NCBI GenBank assembly: GCA_900696525.1
Contig: CAADGL010000017.1
Location: forward strand, 62,001-126,000
Length of the DNA: 64,000 bases
Direction: 5' to 3'
DNA from: an uncultured Planctomycetota bacterium
GTDB taxonomy: Bacteria; Planctomycetota; Phycisphaerae; UBA1845; Fen-1342
The notes below the pieces were generated by a model that was not told the origin of the DNA, ran no database searches, and was given only the letters and a program-made list of their open reading frames with translations. The position numbers and the translations under genes are program-made. How positions within the stretch are numbered: position 1 is the stretch's first letter; every line of letters begins with the position of its first letter. Below, piece after piece: positions 49,656 through 60,553 of the stretch.

Positions 49656-51356
49656 CTACAACCGGCCGTGGCGGATGATCGCGATGAAGAGGGTGACCGC
49701 CATCACGCCGGCCACGATGTAGCCGGCCAGGCCGATGATCGGGATTTCGAACCAGAGCGGCGGTATCTGCGAGTGGACGATCAGTGACGAGCCGACGATC
49801 AGCGCGGCTACGACGATCGCGAACGAGACGCGGTTGGCGATGCGCTCGTTGGAATCGATCAGGCGGTCGAGGCCGCGGTGCTCGAAGCCGATGCGCAGTT
49901 CGCCGCGCTTGGCCAGCCCGAGCAGGTCGCGGACCGAGCCGGGGATCTCGCGCGCCCACCGTGCGAACTCGCCCGTGGTCTCGAGCAGGTCGCGGACCAG
50001 CCGCCGCGGGCGCAGGCGCTCGAGCCGCACGCGCCGCACGTAGGGATGGGCTTCGGCCAGCATGTTGAGCGACGGGTCGAGCTGGCCGGCGATGCGCTCG
50101 ACCGTCGCCGCCGCCTTGATCATCGTGATCAGGTCGGTCGGGATGCGCAGCGCGTGCCGGTTCAGCAGGTCGAGCATCGCGTACAGCAGCCGTCCCAGGT
50201 CGAGCTCTTTCAGTTCGTCCACTACCTGGGTGTCCACGAACTCCGCGATGTCGTGCTCCAGTTGCCGCCGGTCCGGCTCCCGCGCGGGCTCGTACTCGGC
50301 CAGCCGCAGCAACGCCGCCGCCACGTGCGGCACGTCGCGTTCGGCGACGGCGTAGATCAGCTCGGCGAAGTCCTCGCGGAGCCGGCGGTCAAGCCGGCCC
50401 ATCAGGCCGAAATCCAGCAGGCAGATCACGTTGCCCGGCAGGGCGAAGACGTTGCCGGGATGCGGATCGGCGTGGAAGAAGCCGTGAACGAAGATCTGCG
50501 CGAGCGTGACGCGGGCCCCGCGCTGGGCCAGGACGCGCGGGTTCAGCCCGCGGCGCAGCAGCTCGTCCCGATCCATGATCGGCGCCACGTCCATGCGCTC
50601 CATTGTCAGGACGCGCCGCGCCGTTGCCGCCCGCTCGACGCGCGGCACGCGGATCGCTCCGTCGCCGCGGAACTGCCGGCGGAAGCGCTCGAGGTGCCCG
50701 GCCTCGCGCAGGAAGTCCAACTCGTGCTCCAGGAGCCGGCTGAATTCCTGCACGACGGCGGTCGGCCGCTGCACGCGCAGCCCGTCGAAGTGCCGCTCGG
50801 CCAGCGTCGCCAGGTGCAGGAGGATTTCGAGGTCGGCGGCGATCGTCTCCCGAATGTTCGGCCGCTGCACCTTCACAACCACCGGTCCACCGCCGCGGAG
50901 CACGGCGCCGTGCACCTGAGCGATCGAGCCGGCCGCCAGCGGCTGCGGGTCGAAATGCTCGAAGACCTCGGGCAAGGGACGCTGCAACTCTGCTTCGACG
51001 ATCTCGCGCGCCAGGCTGAATTCGAAGGGGGGCACGTGCTGCTGGAGCTTGCTCAGCTCGTCGATGAACTCCGCGGGCAGGACGTCCGGCCGGGTCGAAA
51101 GGACCTGCCCAAGCTTGATGAACGTCGGGCCGAGCTCTTCGAGCACCATGCGCACGCGCTGCGGCGTGCTCAGGGACTCGACGTGCTCATGCCGCGCCCC
51201 GCCGATAAGCTGCAAACCCAGCTCGACGTACTGGGCGATGTGCAGGCGATCGAGCAGGTCGGCGAACCCGTAGCGGATCAGCACCGTCAGGATCTGTCGG
51301 TAGCGGTTGATGTGCCGGTAGGTCCGCAGCACAACGCCGATCGGGTGTATCTGCAT
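49656..51356 (-). CDS. ubiB: ABC1/UbiB family atypical kinase
   Basis: A 566-residue atypical protein kinase-like ATPase of the ABC1/ADCK/UbiB family, linked to quinone biosynthesis. Motifs: ELGPTFIKLGQVLSTRPDVLP (residues about 64-84, KxGQ), QPLAAGSIAQVHGA (near 127-140), VVVKVQRPN (Lys near 150), FFHADPHPGNVF (near 294-305) and CLLDFGLMG (near 313-321). Two C-terminal transmembrane segments end the protein (SFAIVVAALIVGSSLIV and IIGLAGYIVAGVMAVTLFIA). ATG 51356 has a TACAAT box 10 nt upstream and no ribosome site. No ubi or men gene is beside it, so the quinone link is from the family. Confidence 0.92.
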   Translation of the reverse strand: MQIHPIGVVLRTYRHINRYRQILTVLIRYGFADLLDRLHIAQYVELGLQLIGGARHEHVESLSTPQRVRMVLEELGPTFIKLGQVLSTRPDVLPAEFIDELSKLQQHVPPFEFSLAREIVEAELQRPLPEVFEHFDPQPLAAGSIAQVHGAVLRGGGPVVVKVQRPNIRETIAADLEILLHLATLAERHFDGLRVQRPTAVVQEFSRLLEHELDFLREAGHLERFRRQFRGDGAIRVPRVERAATARRVLTMERMDVAPIMDRDELLRRGLNPRVLAQRGARVTLAQIFVHGFFHADPHPGNVFALPGNVICLLDFGLMGRLDRRLREDFAELIYAVAERDVPHVAAALLRLAEYEPAREPDRRQLEHDIAEFVDTQVVDELKELDLGRLLYAMLDLLNRHALRIPTDLITMIKAAATVERIAGQLDPSLNMLAEAHPYVRRVRLERLRPRRLVRDLLETTGEFARWAREIPGSVRDLLGLAKRGELRIGFEHRGLDRLIDSNERIANRVSFAIVVAALIVGSSLIVHSQIPPLWFEIPIIGLAGYIVAGVMAVTLFIAIIRHGRL

Positions 51357-51758
51357 GGCCGGCGAGATTGTAGCGGGTGTTCCCAACGGCCGGGGACGGG
51401 GCGGCCCGTGGCGCGTCGCAGCCTCGGCGCGGCTGACGAAGCAAGCACCCCGTCAGAGCTGGCTATCCCGAGCCCGGCCTCAAGCCGGACACATGAGGCT
51501 ATCCGAAGTCCGGTCAGAGTCGCGAAGGCAAACGAGGGCGGGAGGCCGTGTTCCGCCGCGTCTGGCGGGGGCGAATCTGTCAGAATGGCAGGCGCAAGTT
51601 GGGAGGCTGGTGGGTCGGTTTGACGCAACCGTCTTTTTTTAATGGGTTTATGGAATAGGTACGACTTTTGGTTTGCTGGTACCTCGCTTGCATGGAACGC
51701 CCTTGGAGTCCGCCGCGCCCGCGCAGGCGCGAGGGCTCAACACCGATTGGAGTCCCGG
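51357..51758. other. intergenic region between ubiB and dnaK
   Basis: About 400 bp between the divergently read ubiB and dnaK. It holds the ubiB TACAAT box (51372-51367), a TTGACG at 51620-51625 followed by a seven-T run without a convincing -10, and the dnaK ribosome site GGAG at 51749-51752. No CIRCE inverted repeat or other heat-shock operator was seen, and no gene or tRNA. Confidence 0.5.
51367..51372 (-). promoter_or_regulatory. -10 box of ubiB, near-leaderless arrangement
   Basis: TACAAT on the minus strand, 10 nt before the ubiB ATG at 51356, without a ribosome-binding site. The expected start site would be about 4 nt before the ATG. Confidence 0.45.
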
Positions 51759-53690
51759 ATGTCCTCGAAAATCATCGGCATTGACCTCGGCACGACGAAC
51801 TCGGTGGTGGCAGTCATGGAGGCGGGCCAACCGAAGGTTCTCGTGAACGATTCCGGCTCGCGGCTGACCCCCTCGGTCGTCGCCTTCACCGACAAGGGCG
51901 AGCGCCTCGTCGGCCAGCGCGCCAAGAACCAGCAGGTCACCAACCCGACCCGCACGGTCTACTCGATCAAGCGCTTCATGGGCCGCCGGCACAGCGAAGT
52001 CGCCCAGGAAGAGAAGATCGTCCCATACAAGATCGTCGGCGGCGCCGAGGAGCTGGTGCGCGTCAAGATCGACAGCAAGGAGTACGCCCCCCCCGAGATC
52101 TCCGCCATGATCCTGCGCGACCTGAAGGCCACGGCGGAGCGTTATCTCGGCGAGACGGTGGAGCGGGCGGTCATCACTGTGCCGGCTTACTTCAACGACT
52201 CGCAGCGTCAGGCCACCAAGGAGGCGGGGCAGATCGCGGGTCTGAAGGTGGAGCGCATCATCAATGAGCCCACCGCTGCCGCGCTGGCCTACGGCCTGGA
52301 AAAGAAAGTCAACGCCAAGATTGCGGTCTTCGACCTCGGCGGCGGCACGTTCGACATCAGCATTCTGGACGTGGGCGACAACGTCTTCGAGGTGCTGAGC
52401 ACGAACGGCGACACGCACCTGGGCGGCGATGACTTCGACCACGAGCTGATCAACTACGTTGCCGACGAGTTCCGCAAGAAGGAGGGCGTCGACCTGCGCA
52501 AGGATCCGATGGCCCTCCAGCGCCTGAAGGAGGCCTGCGAGCGGGCCAAGTGCGAGCTGTCGGGCAGCATGGAGACCACGATCAACCTGCCCTATATCAC
52601 GGCCGACGCCAGCGGGCCCAAGCACCTGCAAATGACCGTCACGCGGGCGAAGTTCGAGCAGCTCATCGAGAAGCTCGTCGAGCGCTGCCGCGGACCCGTC
52701 ATGCAGGCCATCAAGGACGCCAAGCTCAGCGCCCGGGACGTCGACGAAGTCGTCCTGGTCGGCGGCAGCACGCGCGTTCCCGTGGTCAAGCGCCTGGTGA
52801 AAGAGATCTTCGGCAAGGACCCGGACGAGAGCATCAACCCCGACGAGGTCGTCGCCGTCGGCGCCGCGGTCCAGGGCGCCGTGCTCACCGGCGAGAAGAG
52901 CGACATCGTCCTGCTCGACGTGACGCCGCTCAGCCTCGGCGTCGAGACGCTCGGCGGCGTGATGACCACGCTGATCCCGCGGAACACGACGATTCCCACG
53001 AGCAAGAAAGAGACTTTCAGCACCGCCAGCGACAACCAGCCGGCCGTCGACATCCACGTGCTCCAGGACGAGCGCAAGATGGCGATCGACAACCGCACGC
53101 TCGGCCGCTTCCAGCTCACGGGCATCGCCCCGGCGCCGCGCGGCGTGCCGCAGATCGAGGTGACGTTTGACATCGACGCCAACGGCATCCTGAATGTGAG
53201 CGCCAAGGACCTCGGCACCGGAAAGGAGCAGTCGATCAAGATCCAGGCGTCGAGCGGCCTGTCTGATGACGAGGTCAAGCGCATGGTTCGCGACGCCGAG
53301 ATGCACGCGTCCGAAGATGAGCAGAAACGCAAGCTCATCGACGCCCGCAACCACGCCGACCAGCTTGTCTACCAGACCGAGAAGACGCTCAGGGAGCACG
53401 GCGACAAGGTCGATTCGGCGACGCGCGGCGACATCGAGCAGGCGCTCAACCGCCTGCGGGATGCGGCCAAGGCCGACGACGCCGCGGCGATCCAGAGCGC
53501 GATCGACAACCTCAACCAGGCGGCGATGAAGCTGGGCGAAGCCGTCTACAAGGCCACCGCGGCCCAGGCGGGCGGAGCAGGCGCGGGCGCCCACGGCGCC
53601 GCCGGCGGCGCGGAGCAGCACGCGGGCGCGGGCGTCGGGGCAAAGGGGGAGGACGTGATCGACGCGGAGTACGAGGTCAAGAAAGACTGA
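51759..53690 (+). CDS. dnaK: chaperone protein DnaK (Hsp70)
   Basis: A 643-residue Hsp70. ATPase domain phosphate loops: [16 protein letters not shown] (residues about 6-21), [13 protein letters not shown] (near 190-202) and [13 protein letters not shown] (near 329-341); substrate-binding domain [13 protein letters not shown] near 386-398, and a C-terminal lid with a Gly/Ala-rich linker ending in EYEVKKD. It folds proteins with DnaJ and GrpE. ATG 51759 has GGAG 6 nt upstream. grpE and dnaJ are not beside it. The very long open frame on the opposite strand is the usual antisense shadow of dnaK. Confidence 0.98.
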   Translation: MSSKIIGIDLGTTNSVVAVMEAGQPKVLVNDSGSRLTPSVVAFTDKGERLVGQRAKNQQVTNPTRTVYSIKRFMGRRHSEVAQEEKIVPYKIVGGAEELVRVKIDSKEYAPPEISAMILRDLKATAERYLGETVERAVITVPAYFNDSQRQATKEAGQIAGLKVERIINEPTAAALAYGLEKKVNAKIAVFDLGGGTFDISILDVGDNVFEVLSTNGDTHLGGDDFDHELINYVADEFRKKEGVDLRKDPMALQRLKEACERAKCELSGSMETTINLPYITADASGPKHLQMTVTRAKFEQLIEKLVERCRGPVMQAIKDAKLSARDVDEVVLVGGSTRVPVVKRLVKEIFGKDPDESINPDEVVAVGAAVQGAVLTGEKSDIVLLDVTPLSLGVETLGGVMTTLIPRNTTIPTSKKETFSTASDNQPAVDIHVLQDERKMAIDNRTLGRFQLTGIAPAPRGVPQIEVTFDIDANGILNVSAKDLGTGKEQSIKIQASSGLSDDEVKRMVRDAEMHASEDEQKRKLIDARNHADQLVYQTEKTLREHGDKVDSATRGDIEQALNRLRDAAKADDAAAIQSAIDNLNQAAMKLGEAVYKATAAQAGGAGAGAHGAAGGAEQHAGAGVGAKGEDVIDAEYEVKKD

Positions 53691-53860
53691 CCGGCTCTTG
53701 CTTGTGGTATCGGCTTCCGGTCGATCCGTAGCGGCACGCGTCGCGCGTTGAGGCCTGACGGCCTTTGCCTGCTGGCGCCACGCCATGGGTGGTATCGGTG
53801 GCTTTGCTGGCACAAGGGGCCATGCCAGGCGGCGTGGACGCAAGGGGCAGCTCACGCCTG

Positions 53861-54424
53861 CTACGCATCCCAGCTCGGATACGCACCCGCCGCGTGCGCA
53901 CGCCCCAACCGGCGGTAGTTCTCCACCACGTAGCGGATGTACGCGCGTTCCTCATCGCTCACGTCGCGCACCACGCGCGCCGGCGTGCCGAGCGCCAGCG
54001 TTCCGTCGGGGATCACCGTGCCCGGCGTGACCACCGCGCCCGCCGCTACGATGCACCAGCTTCCGACGCGGACGTTGTCGAGCAGGGTGCTTTTGATCCC
54101 GATCAGCGAGAAGGGGCCGACGCTGCGGCAGTGCACGCAGGCCAGGTGGCCGATGCTGACGTCGTCGGCGATCTCCAGCGGCACCCCGCCGCGCGTGTGA
54201 ATCACCGTTCCGTCCTGCACGTTCACGCGGGCGCCGATCGTGATCTCGGAGACGTCGCCGCGGATGACGACCTGGTGCATGACGGTGCATTCGTCGCCGA
54301 GCGTGACGCGGCCGCCGACGTAGGCCGTCGGGGCGATGTAGACGTTGCGGCCGATCGCCGGGCGGACGGGCTCGGAAGGGCGGCTCGCGTGCGGGTCGGC
54401 GGGTGCGGGGGTCATGTCGGACAT
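53861..54424 (-). CDS. gamma-carbonic anhydrase/hexapeptide repeat protein
   Basis: A 187-residue left-handed beta-helix protein with hexapeptide repeats. The metal site pattern of the gamma-CA family is present: [23 protein letters not shown] (His near 76) and IGHLACVHC (His near 92 and 97). It resembles YrdA/CaiE-like and gamma carbonic anhydrases. The metal His set supports a zinc or iron site, but catalytic CO2 hydration is not certain for all family members. Upstream region on the same strand is the trmB end. Start ATG 54424; a second ATG at 54415 follows. Confidence 0.85.
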   Translation of the reverse strand: MSDMTPAPADPHASRPSEPVRPAIGRNVYIAPTAYVGGRVTLGDECTVMHQVVIRGDVSEITIGARVNVQDGTVIHTRGGVPLEIADDVSIGHLACVHCRSVGPFSLIGIKSTLLDNVRVGSWCIVAAGAVVTPGTVIPDGTLALGTPARVVRDVSDEERAYIRYVVENYRRLGRAHAAGAYPSWDA

Positions 54425-54485
54425 GGTAGCGGAGGAAGAAGGGACGGGAGCGACCAGCGGCCCGAGGGAGCGGTGGATCGAGGGA

Positions 54486-55148
54486 TCATGGCGCGCGGCG
54501 CTTGACGGCGAGCTGGTGCATGCGGCGGCCTTCGCGCAGGTACTTGATCTCGTAGTTGGTCGCGACGCGGGCCGCCTCCACGCCGAACTCCGGGTCGTCG
54601 AAGGGCGTCTCGACCAGCAGCGGATGGGTGCGCAGCAGGGCGGAGATCACCTCGAAATACTCGTCGTGGTCGGTCTGCACCGCCCAGTGTCCGCCGGGGA
54701 TCAGGCACCGCGCCGCCGCCTCGACGAAAACGGGCTTGAAGAGGCGGCGCTTGTGATGCCGCTTCTTCGGCCACGGGTCTGGGTGGTAGACATGCAGGGC
54801 GCTGAGGCTGTCGCGCGGGCAGACGACTCGGATGAAGTGGTCGGCGTCCGTGCGCAGCAGGCGCACGTTCGGCACGCCCCAGCACTGCATGCGATCGACC
54901 GCGTAGCGGTAGACCTGGTTGGCCCACTCGATGCCCAGGAAATTGCGCTGCGGGTTGGCCCGTGCCCGGCGAAGCAGGAACGCCCCCTTGCCCGTGCCGA
55001 TCTCCAGCTCGACCGGCCGCGTGTTGCCGAACAGGCGCTCCCAGGCCATGTCGCGCAGCTCGTCAAGGCCGACGGCGACCGGCCGCGGCGTCGGCGCGGA
55101 TTCGCCGGGTTCGACTTGACACGGAGCCGGTTCGGTCATGGCCTTCAT
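54486..55148 (-). CDS. trmB: tRNA (guanine-N7-)-methyltransferase
   Basis: A 220-residue TrmB that methylates G46 of tRNA. Motifs: [17 protein letters not shown] (SAM site, residues about 46-62), FLGIEW (near 69-74), and the family signature [18 protein letters not shown] (near 118-135). The C-terminus has FEVISALL and [21 protein letters not shown] (the T-N-Y-E motif), as expected. ATG 55148 is chosen; ATG 55139 is possible. It lies 61 bp before the gamma-carbonic anhydrase gene and in the same orientation. Confidence 0.95.
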   Translation of the reverse strand: MKAMTEPAPCQVEPGESAPTPRPVAVGLDELRDMAWERLFGNTRPVELEIGTGKGAFLLRRARANPQRNFLGIEWANQVYRYAVDRMQCWGVPNVRLLRTDADHFIRVVCPRDSLSALHVYHPDPWPKKRHHKRRLFKPVFVEAAARCLIPGGHWAVQTDHDEYFEVISALLRTHPLLVETPFDDPEFGVEAARVATNYEIKYLREGRRMHQLAVKRRAP

Positions 55149-55334
55149 GATAGCCGCCCACCGGTGACATGCCCTCGTGTACACACCCAGGGCGTGCAGA
55201 CGCCGGGGGGGGCCGCCGACGGCGGATGCTCAAGCGAGCGCGGCGGATCGCGGCGGCGTGCGGCCGAGCGCCGTTGTGGTAGGATGATACGCGATCGGGC
55301 GTCATCACCAGGGACTTATTCGGAGAAAGCCGCC

Positions 55335-56279
<945 letters not shown>

Positions 56280-56307
56280 CCTTCTCCAGCAGATTCCGGC
56301 GGTCATC

Positions 56308-57342
56308 GTGCTGCTGACGATCGAGAACCTGCGGACCGTCATCGCGGCGACCGGCGTCGACGGCGACGGCCCCGCGGCCGTCGTCGACGGCGTGAGTCTG
56401 TCCCTGGCCGCCGGCGGGACCGCGGCGCTCGTCGGCGAGTCGGGCTCGGGCAAGACGCTGACGGCGCTGTCGATCATGCGGCTGCTGCCGGAATCTGCAC
56501 GCCTGGCGTCGGGCCGGGTTATTTTCGAAGGCCGCGACCTGGTCACGGCCACGGAAGCTGAGCTGCGGCGCATCCGCGGGGTGCGCGCGGCGATGATCTT
56601 TCAGGAGCCGATGACCAGCCTGAACCCCGTGCTGACGGTTGGTTTTCAGATCGCCGAGCCGCTGCGCGTGCATCGCGGGATGTCGCGGCCGGCGGCGCGG
56701 CGCGAGGCGATCGAGCTGTTGCGGCGCGTGGGCATTCCCGCGCCGCAGCGCCGCGTGGACGCGCATCCGCACGAGCTCTCGGGCGGCATGCGGCAGCGGG
56801 CGATGATCGCGATGGCCCTCGCCTGCCGCCCGGCGCTGCTGGTGGCCGACGAGCCGACGACGGCGCTCGACGCGACCGTTCAGGCACAGATCATGGCGCT
56901 GCTGGGCGAGCTGCGGCGCCAGACGGGCCTCGCGCTGCTGCTCATTACGCACGACCTGCGCCTCGTGGCGCGCGTCGCCGACGACGTGCACATCATGTAC
57001 GCGGGGCGGATTGTCGAGTCCGGGCCCGTCGCCGAAGTGCTGGGCGCGCCGCGGCATCCTTACACCGCGGCGCTCCTGCGGACGCTTCCGGGCTGGGGCG
57101 GCGATGCGGCGCGCGGGAACGCGCCCCTCGGCGAACCACGGCGGGCGCGCCTGCCGGTGATTCCCGGCGAGCCGGCGCACGCGCATCGGCGTCCAGGGGG
57201 CTGCGCGTTTCATCCACGCTGCGAAGTGGGGAAAGACGACGCGCGCTGCCGGGCCGAGGTGCCGCCGGTGGAGCGGCGTGGGGCGCGGAGCTGCGCGTGC
57301 TTCAAGGAGCTGTCTTCCGAACGGGTGGGTGCGCTGGTCTGA
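56308..57342 (+). CDS. dppD: oligopeptide/dipeptide ABC transporter ATP-binding protein (DppD-like)
   Basis: A 344-residue ABC ATPase. Walker A GESGSGKT (residues about 43-50), signature [17 protein letters not shown] (near 157-173) and Walker [15 protein letters not shown] (near 178-191). The C-terminal oligopeptide-transporter extension has the [19 protein letters not shown] pattern (Cys-rich, near 300-318) typical of OppD/DppD. The start is GTG 56308 (MLLTIENL) 29 nt after cysK. The membrane permease and substrate-binding protein genes of the system are not adjacent. It is followed 10 nt later by the DppF-like gene. Confidence 0.92.
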   Translation: MLLTIENLRTVIAATGVDGDGPAAVVDGVSLSLAAGGTAALVGESGSGKTLTALSIMRLLPESARLASGRVIFEGRDLVTATEAELRRIRGVRAAMIFQEPMTSLNPVLTVGFQIAEPLRVHRGMSRPAARREAIELLRRVGIPAPQRRVDAHPHELSGGMRQRAMIAMALACRPALLVADEPTTALDATVQAQIMALLGELRRQTGLALLLITHDLRLVARVADDVHIMYAGRIVESGPVAEVLGAPRHPYTAALLRTLPGWGGDAARGNAPLGEPRRARLPVIPGEPAHAHRRPGGCAFHPRCEVGKDDARCRAEVPPVERRGARSCACFKELSSERVGALV

Positions 57343-57352
57343 GCCGAGGGGC

Positions 57353-58417
57353 ATGCAAACAGGCTGGGAGAACGCAGGCGGATCGGCGCAACCGCTTCCT
57401 TACGGGCGCGGCTCGGAACGTGGGGCCGGTCGCGAAACGCATCGAAACCCTGCTGACCTGCTGCGCGTCGAGGGACTCAGCGTCCGCCTTCGCGCGCCGG
57501 GCCGGGGCGGCGTGGTCCGCGCGGTCGAGGACGTGAGCTTTCGCGTCGAGCGCGGCGGCCGCTTCGGCATCGTCGGCGAGAGCGGCTGCGGCAAGAGCAC
57601 GCTCGTGCGGGCGCTGCTGCGACTCGTGCCGGCGACCGGCGGGCGCGTGGAGCTCGACGGCGTCGACGTGCTGAGCGCACCGGCGGCGACCCTGCGGACG
57701 TTACGGCGGCGGGCGCAGATCGTCTTTCAGGATCCGCAGGCGAGTCTCAACCCGCGCCTGACGGTGGACCTGATCGTCGGCGAGGCGCTGCACGCCCACC
57801 GGCTGGTGCGGTCGGCGACGGAGCGGCGCGAACGCGTCGCGCAGCTACTGAGGGACGTCGGATTGCCGGCGGAAGCGCTCGATCGCCATCCGCACGAGTT
57901 CTCCGGCGGCCAGCGGCAGCGGATCGGCATTGCGCGGGCGCTGGCGCTCGCGCCCGAGCTGCTGATCTGCGACGAAGCGGTCTCGGCGCTGGACGTGTCC
58001 GTGCGGGCCCAGATTCTCAACCTGCTGGCCGACCTGCGAGATCAGCGCGGCATCGCCTACCTGTTTGTCTCGCACGACCTCCACGTCGTGCACGCCTTCT
58101 GCGACCAACTGGCCGTCATGTATCTCGGCCGCTTTGTCGAGCAGGGTCCCGCCGCGCAATTGCTGCACGACCCGCGGCATCCTTACACCTCGGCCCTCCT
58201 CGAAGCCGCCGGCGTCGGCGCCGGACCGCCCCTGGACCCCGGTGAGCCGCCCTCGCCGTTGTCGCCCCCGGCCGGCTGCGCCCTGCACCCGCGCTGCCCG
58301 CTGGCGGAGGATCGCTGCCGGCGGGAGACGCCGGAGTTGCGGTCGATCGGCGAGCGGCTCGTGGCCTGCCACGTGGCCCGCGAGACTGGCGCAGAACGAG
58401 GCCCGGGCGTCGCCTGA
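57353..58417 (+). CDS. dppF: oligopeptide/dipeptide ABC transporter ATP-binding protein (DppF-like)
   Basis: A 354-residue ABC ATPase. Walker A GESGCGKST (residues about 73-81), signature EFSGGQRQRIGIARALAL (near 182-199), Walker B ELLICDEAVSALDV (near 203-216) and the C-terminal CALHPRCPLAEDRCRRE motif of OppF/DppF. The N-terminal 35 residues are unusual: they contain QPLPYGRGSE, encoded by a dispersed DNA repeat (57389-57416) that also occurs near 30.5 kb, so the repeat inserted in the 5' end of the gene or the start is misplaced. ATG 57353 (GAGGGG 1-6 nt upstream) is the only ATG before the domain. Confidence 0.9.
   Translation: MQTGWENAGGSAQPLPYGRGSERGAGRETHRNPADLLRVEGLSVRLRAPGRGGVVRAVEDVSFRVERGGRFGIVGESGCGKSTLVRALLRLVPATGGRVELDGVDVLSAPAATLRTLRRRAQIVFQDPQASLNPRLTVDLIVGEALHAHRLVRSATERRERVAQLLRDVGLPAEALDRHPHEFSGGQRQRIGIARALALAPELLICDEAVSALDVSVRAQILNLLADLRDQRGIAYLFVSHDLHVVHAFCDQLAVMYLGRFVEQGPAAQLLHDPRHPYTSALLEAAGVGAGPPLDPGEPPSPLSPPAGCALHPRCPLAEDRCRRETPELRSIGERLVACHVARETGAERGPGVA
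57389..57416. repeat. dispersed repeat copy inside the 5' end of dppF
   Basis: A copy of the repeat found twice in inverted orientation at 30493-30518 and 30540-30564: it begins CAACCGCTTCCT and continues into GGGCGCGGCTCGG. Here it lies in frame in the first codons of dppF and encodes QPLPYGRGSE. Confidence 0.75.
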
Positions 58418-58554
58418 TTGCATTCCAGTTTGCATGGCTGAGCGCCCGATAACTTCAGAGGCGTCTGCGCGCCTTATTGGAATCGGTCCATCGACGGCCC
58501 GATACCCCGAAGTGTCGTTTGCCTGAATCCTGGCCCGCAGACACGGGGATGCCC

Positions 58555-59703
58555 ATGCGCCGCTTCATCGCCTTGCACCAGATGTTCGCGCTCGCCGCCG
58601 CCATGCTCGCCGGTTGTGCTGCGCCGGACTCCGGCCGACAGTCCGGGCACGTCGGCGCGCAGGGCGAGGCAGCGACGCCGCCCGAAGCGTCCGGACCGGC
58701 GGGCCCCGGCGGGCGCGCGGGGCTGATGCGCTTCGGCGCCGGTGGCGGCTCAGATGGCGCGTTCGAGAATCGGCTCATTACGAACGTGCTGCAACATTCG
58801 TTCACGGCGCACGGCGCCGATTTCGACCCGCATATCGACGCCGCGGGCCAGTTCGTCGTGTTCGCTTCGACACGCAACTCCGAGCGGCCCGACATCTTCA
58901 TGAAAGGCGTGGACGGCTACGCGATCACCCAGCTCTCAAGCGACCCGGCGGACGACATCCAGCCGCGCTTCTCGCCAGACGGAACGCGAATCGCCTTCGC
59001 GTCGAACCGCAGTGGGAACTGGGACGTCTGGGTGATCGGCCGCGACGGAACCGAACTGACCCAGCTCACGCGCGACCAGGCCGACGAGGTCGCACCCTGC
59101 TGGTCGCCCGATGGCCAGCGGATCGCCTTCTGCACCTGGGGCCGACGCTCGCAGCAGTGGGAAATCTGGGAGATCGGGCTGAGCGAGCCGGGAGTGCGGC
59201 GTTTCCTCGCGTTCGGCATGTTCCCCGACTGGTCCCCCGACGGGCGGTTCATCGCCTTCCAGCGTGCCCGTCAGCGCGACAGCCGTTGGTTCAGCATCTG
59301 GACGATCGAACTGGTGGGCGGCGAAGTCCGGCACCCGACCGAGGTGGTGTACAGCGACGAAGCAGCGTGCGTGGCGCCGCATTGGTCGCCAGACGGCAAG
59401 CGCCTCGTCTACTGTGCGATCACGGGAGGGCGCGAGGGATCGGGAGCCGGCACGACGGCGGACCTCTGGGCGGTCGAGACGATCAGCGGCCAGCGCTGGA
59501 AGCTGACGGACGGCTCGTCACCTGCGTTCAATCCCGTCTGGGCGTCAAACGAGCGGGTTTTCTTTGTGTCGCCGCGGGCCGGGAGCGACAACATCTGGTC
59601 CGTATCCGCTCCCGGACGGGTGGCGGCAGAGCGAGCGGAGCCTGGCCCGGCACACGGGACCCACGAATCCGGAACGGCACACGAGATGGCGTCCGGTGGG
59701 TAG
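58555..59703 (+). CDS. TolB-like beta-propeller lipoprotein
   Basis: A 382-residue exported lipoprotein: signal peptide with lipobox LAGC (near 18-21), a linker, then TolB/WD40-like blades: ATPs such as FSPDGTRIAFASNRSGNWDVWV and SPDGQRIAFCTW and SPDGKRLVYC, each about 40-45 residues, between residues 90 and 345. TolB-like propellers of this kind can be periplasmic and protein-binding. ATG 58555 has GGGGA 5 nt upstream; ATG 58549 is also possible. It precedes a second lipoprotein gene. No tolA, tolQ, tolR or pal gene is nearby, so a Tol-Pal role is not supported by context. Confidence 0.78.
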   Translation: MRRFIALHQMFALAAAMLAGCAAPDSGRQSGHVGAQGEAATPPEASGPAGPGGRAGLMRFGAGGGSDGAFENRLITNVLQHSFTAHGADFDPHIDAAGQFVVFASTRNSERPDIFMKGVDGYAITQLSSDPADDIQPRFSPDGTRIAFASNRSGNWDVWVIGRDGTELTQLTRDQADEVAPCWSPDGQRIAFCTWGRRSQQWEIWEIGLSEPGVRRFLAFGMFPDWSPDGRFIAFQRARQRDSRWFSIWTIELVGGEVRHPTEVVYSDEAACVAPHWSPDGKRLVYCAITGGREGSGAGTTADLWAVETISGQRWKLTDGSSPAFNPVWASNERVFFVSPRAGSDNIWSVSAPGRVAAERAEPGPAHGTHESGTAHEMASGG

Positions 59704-59779
59704 TCAGTTGATGCTTGGCTCGCAATAGACGGGATTGCGTCACCAGGGATTGCCCAGGGTTATCGGGGCTAATAGAATC

Positions 59780-60553
59780 ATGGGTTGTCCGACCATACGA
59801 TCGGCCTATCGGTCCTGGCTAGCCGCTCCGGCCGGTGCGCGAGGTGTCCATGTTGCGGTGACGGCCGCGGTGCTGGCGGGACTGGTTCCGAGCGGCGGCT
59901 GCGCGAGTCACAACACAACGCCAGACAGCCCCCGAATCAACGAGCCGACCGTCGTCGTTGTCGCGCCTGTGCTCAACATGAGCAACAGCACCGACTTCGA
60001 CGCCCTCAAGCTCTCTGACATCGTCGCCGCGGAACTGACGACGTTTCAGGGCGTGGCGGTCATCCCGGTGAATCGTGTGCTCGCGGCTCTGGTCCGGCAG
60101 GGACGCGACGCGGTCTTGACGCCGGAGGACGCCCTGGCGATCGCCGACGAGTTCGGCGCCGATGCGACGGTCGTGACGGCGGTGACAGCCTACGACGGCT
60201 ACACGCCGGCGGTAGGCGTCGTGATGCAGTGGTACTGGCGCAGGAGGGTGATCGCGACGGAGTTTGACCCGGTGGCGGCGTCGCGGCTGGCGAGCGAAAG
60301 CACGCCCGGTCCGGAAGCGGTTGCGCATGGGCCCGCTGTGCAGGTGCAGCGCTACTACAACGGCACGGACGGGGCGTTGCAGGGGGAGATCCGGGAGTAT
60401 GGCGCCAAGCGAGATGGCGCCTTAAGCCCTTATGGGTGGAGACGTTACGTTGTGTCTCAGGAACTCTTCGTCCGGTACTGCATCTGGGACTCGATCCGGA
60501 CGATGTTATCGCAGGGAGCGTGCCGACGGAGCGTTGGAGGCAACCCGGGATGA
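59780..60553 (+). CDS. lipoprotein, CsgG/LpoB-like
   Basis: A 257-residue exported protein with a lipobox-like GLVPSGGC (near residue 34-41). The domain LNMSNSTDFDALKLSDIVAAELT and VIPVNRVLAALVRQGRDAV, DALAIADEFGADATVVTAVTAYDGYTP resembles CsgG/LpoB-like outer-membrane-associated lipoproteins (the pattern of a nucleotide-binding-like alpha/beta domain with LGADxVVxG). Start ATG 59780 is taken because the signal peptide begins there; a TAGAAT box sits right before it. The stop overlaps the next ATG as ATGA. Function in envelope transport or cell-wall synthesis is inference. Confidence 0.68.
   Translation: MGCPTIRSAYRSWLAAPAGARGVHVAVTAAVLAGLVPSGGCASHNTTPDSPRINEPTVVVVAPVLNMSNSTDFDALKLSDIVAAELTTFQGVAVIPVNRVLAALVRQGRDAVLTPEDALAIADEFGADATVVTAVTAYDGYTPAVGVVMQWYWRRRVIATEFDPVAASRLASESTPGPEAVAHGPAVQVQRYYNGTDGALQGEIREYGAKRDGALSPYGWRRYVVSQELFVRYCIWDSIRTMLSQGACRRSVGGNPG

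Noticed and set aside
51357-51758. CIRCE heat-shock operator upstream of dnaK
   Set aside because: No TTAGCACTC-9-GAGTGCTAA inverted repeat or a close variant was found.
51648-53855. 735-codon open frame opposite dnaK
   Set aside because: Typical antisense shadow of a highly biased GC-rich gene; the dnaK frame carries all the Hsp70 motifs.
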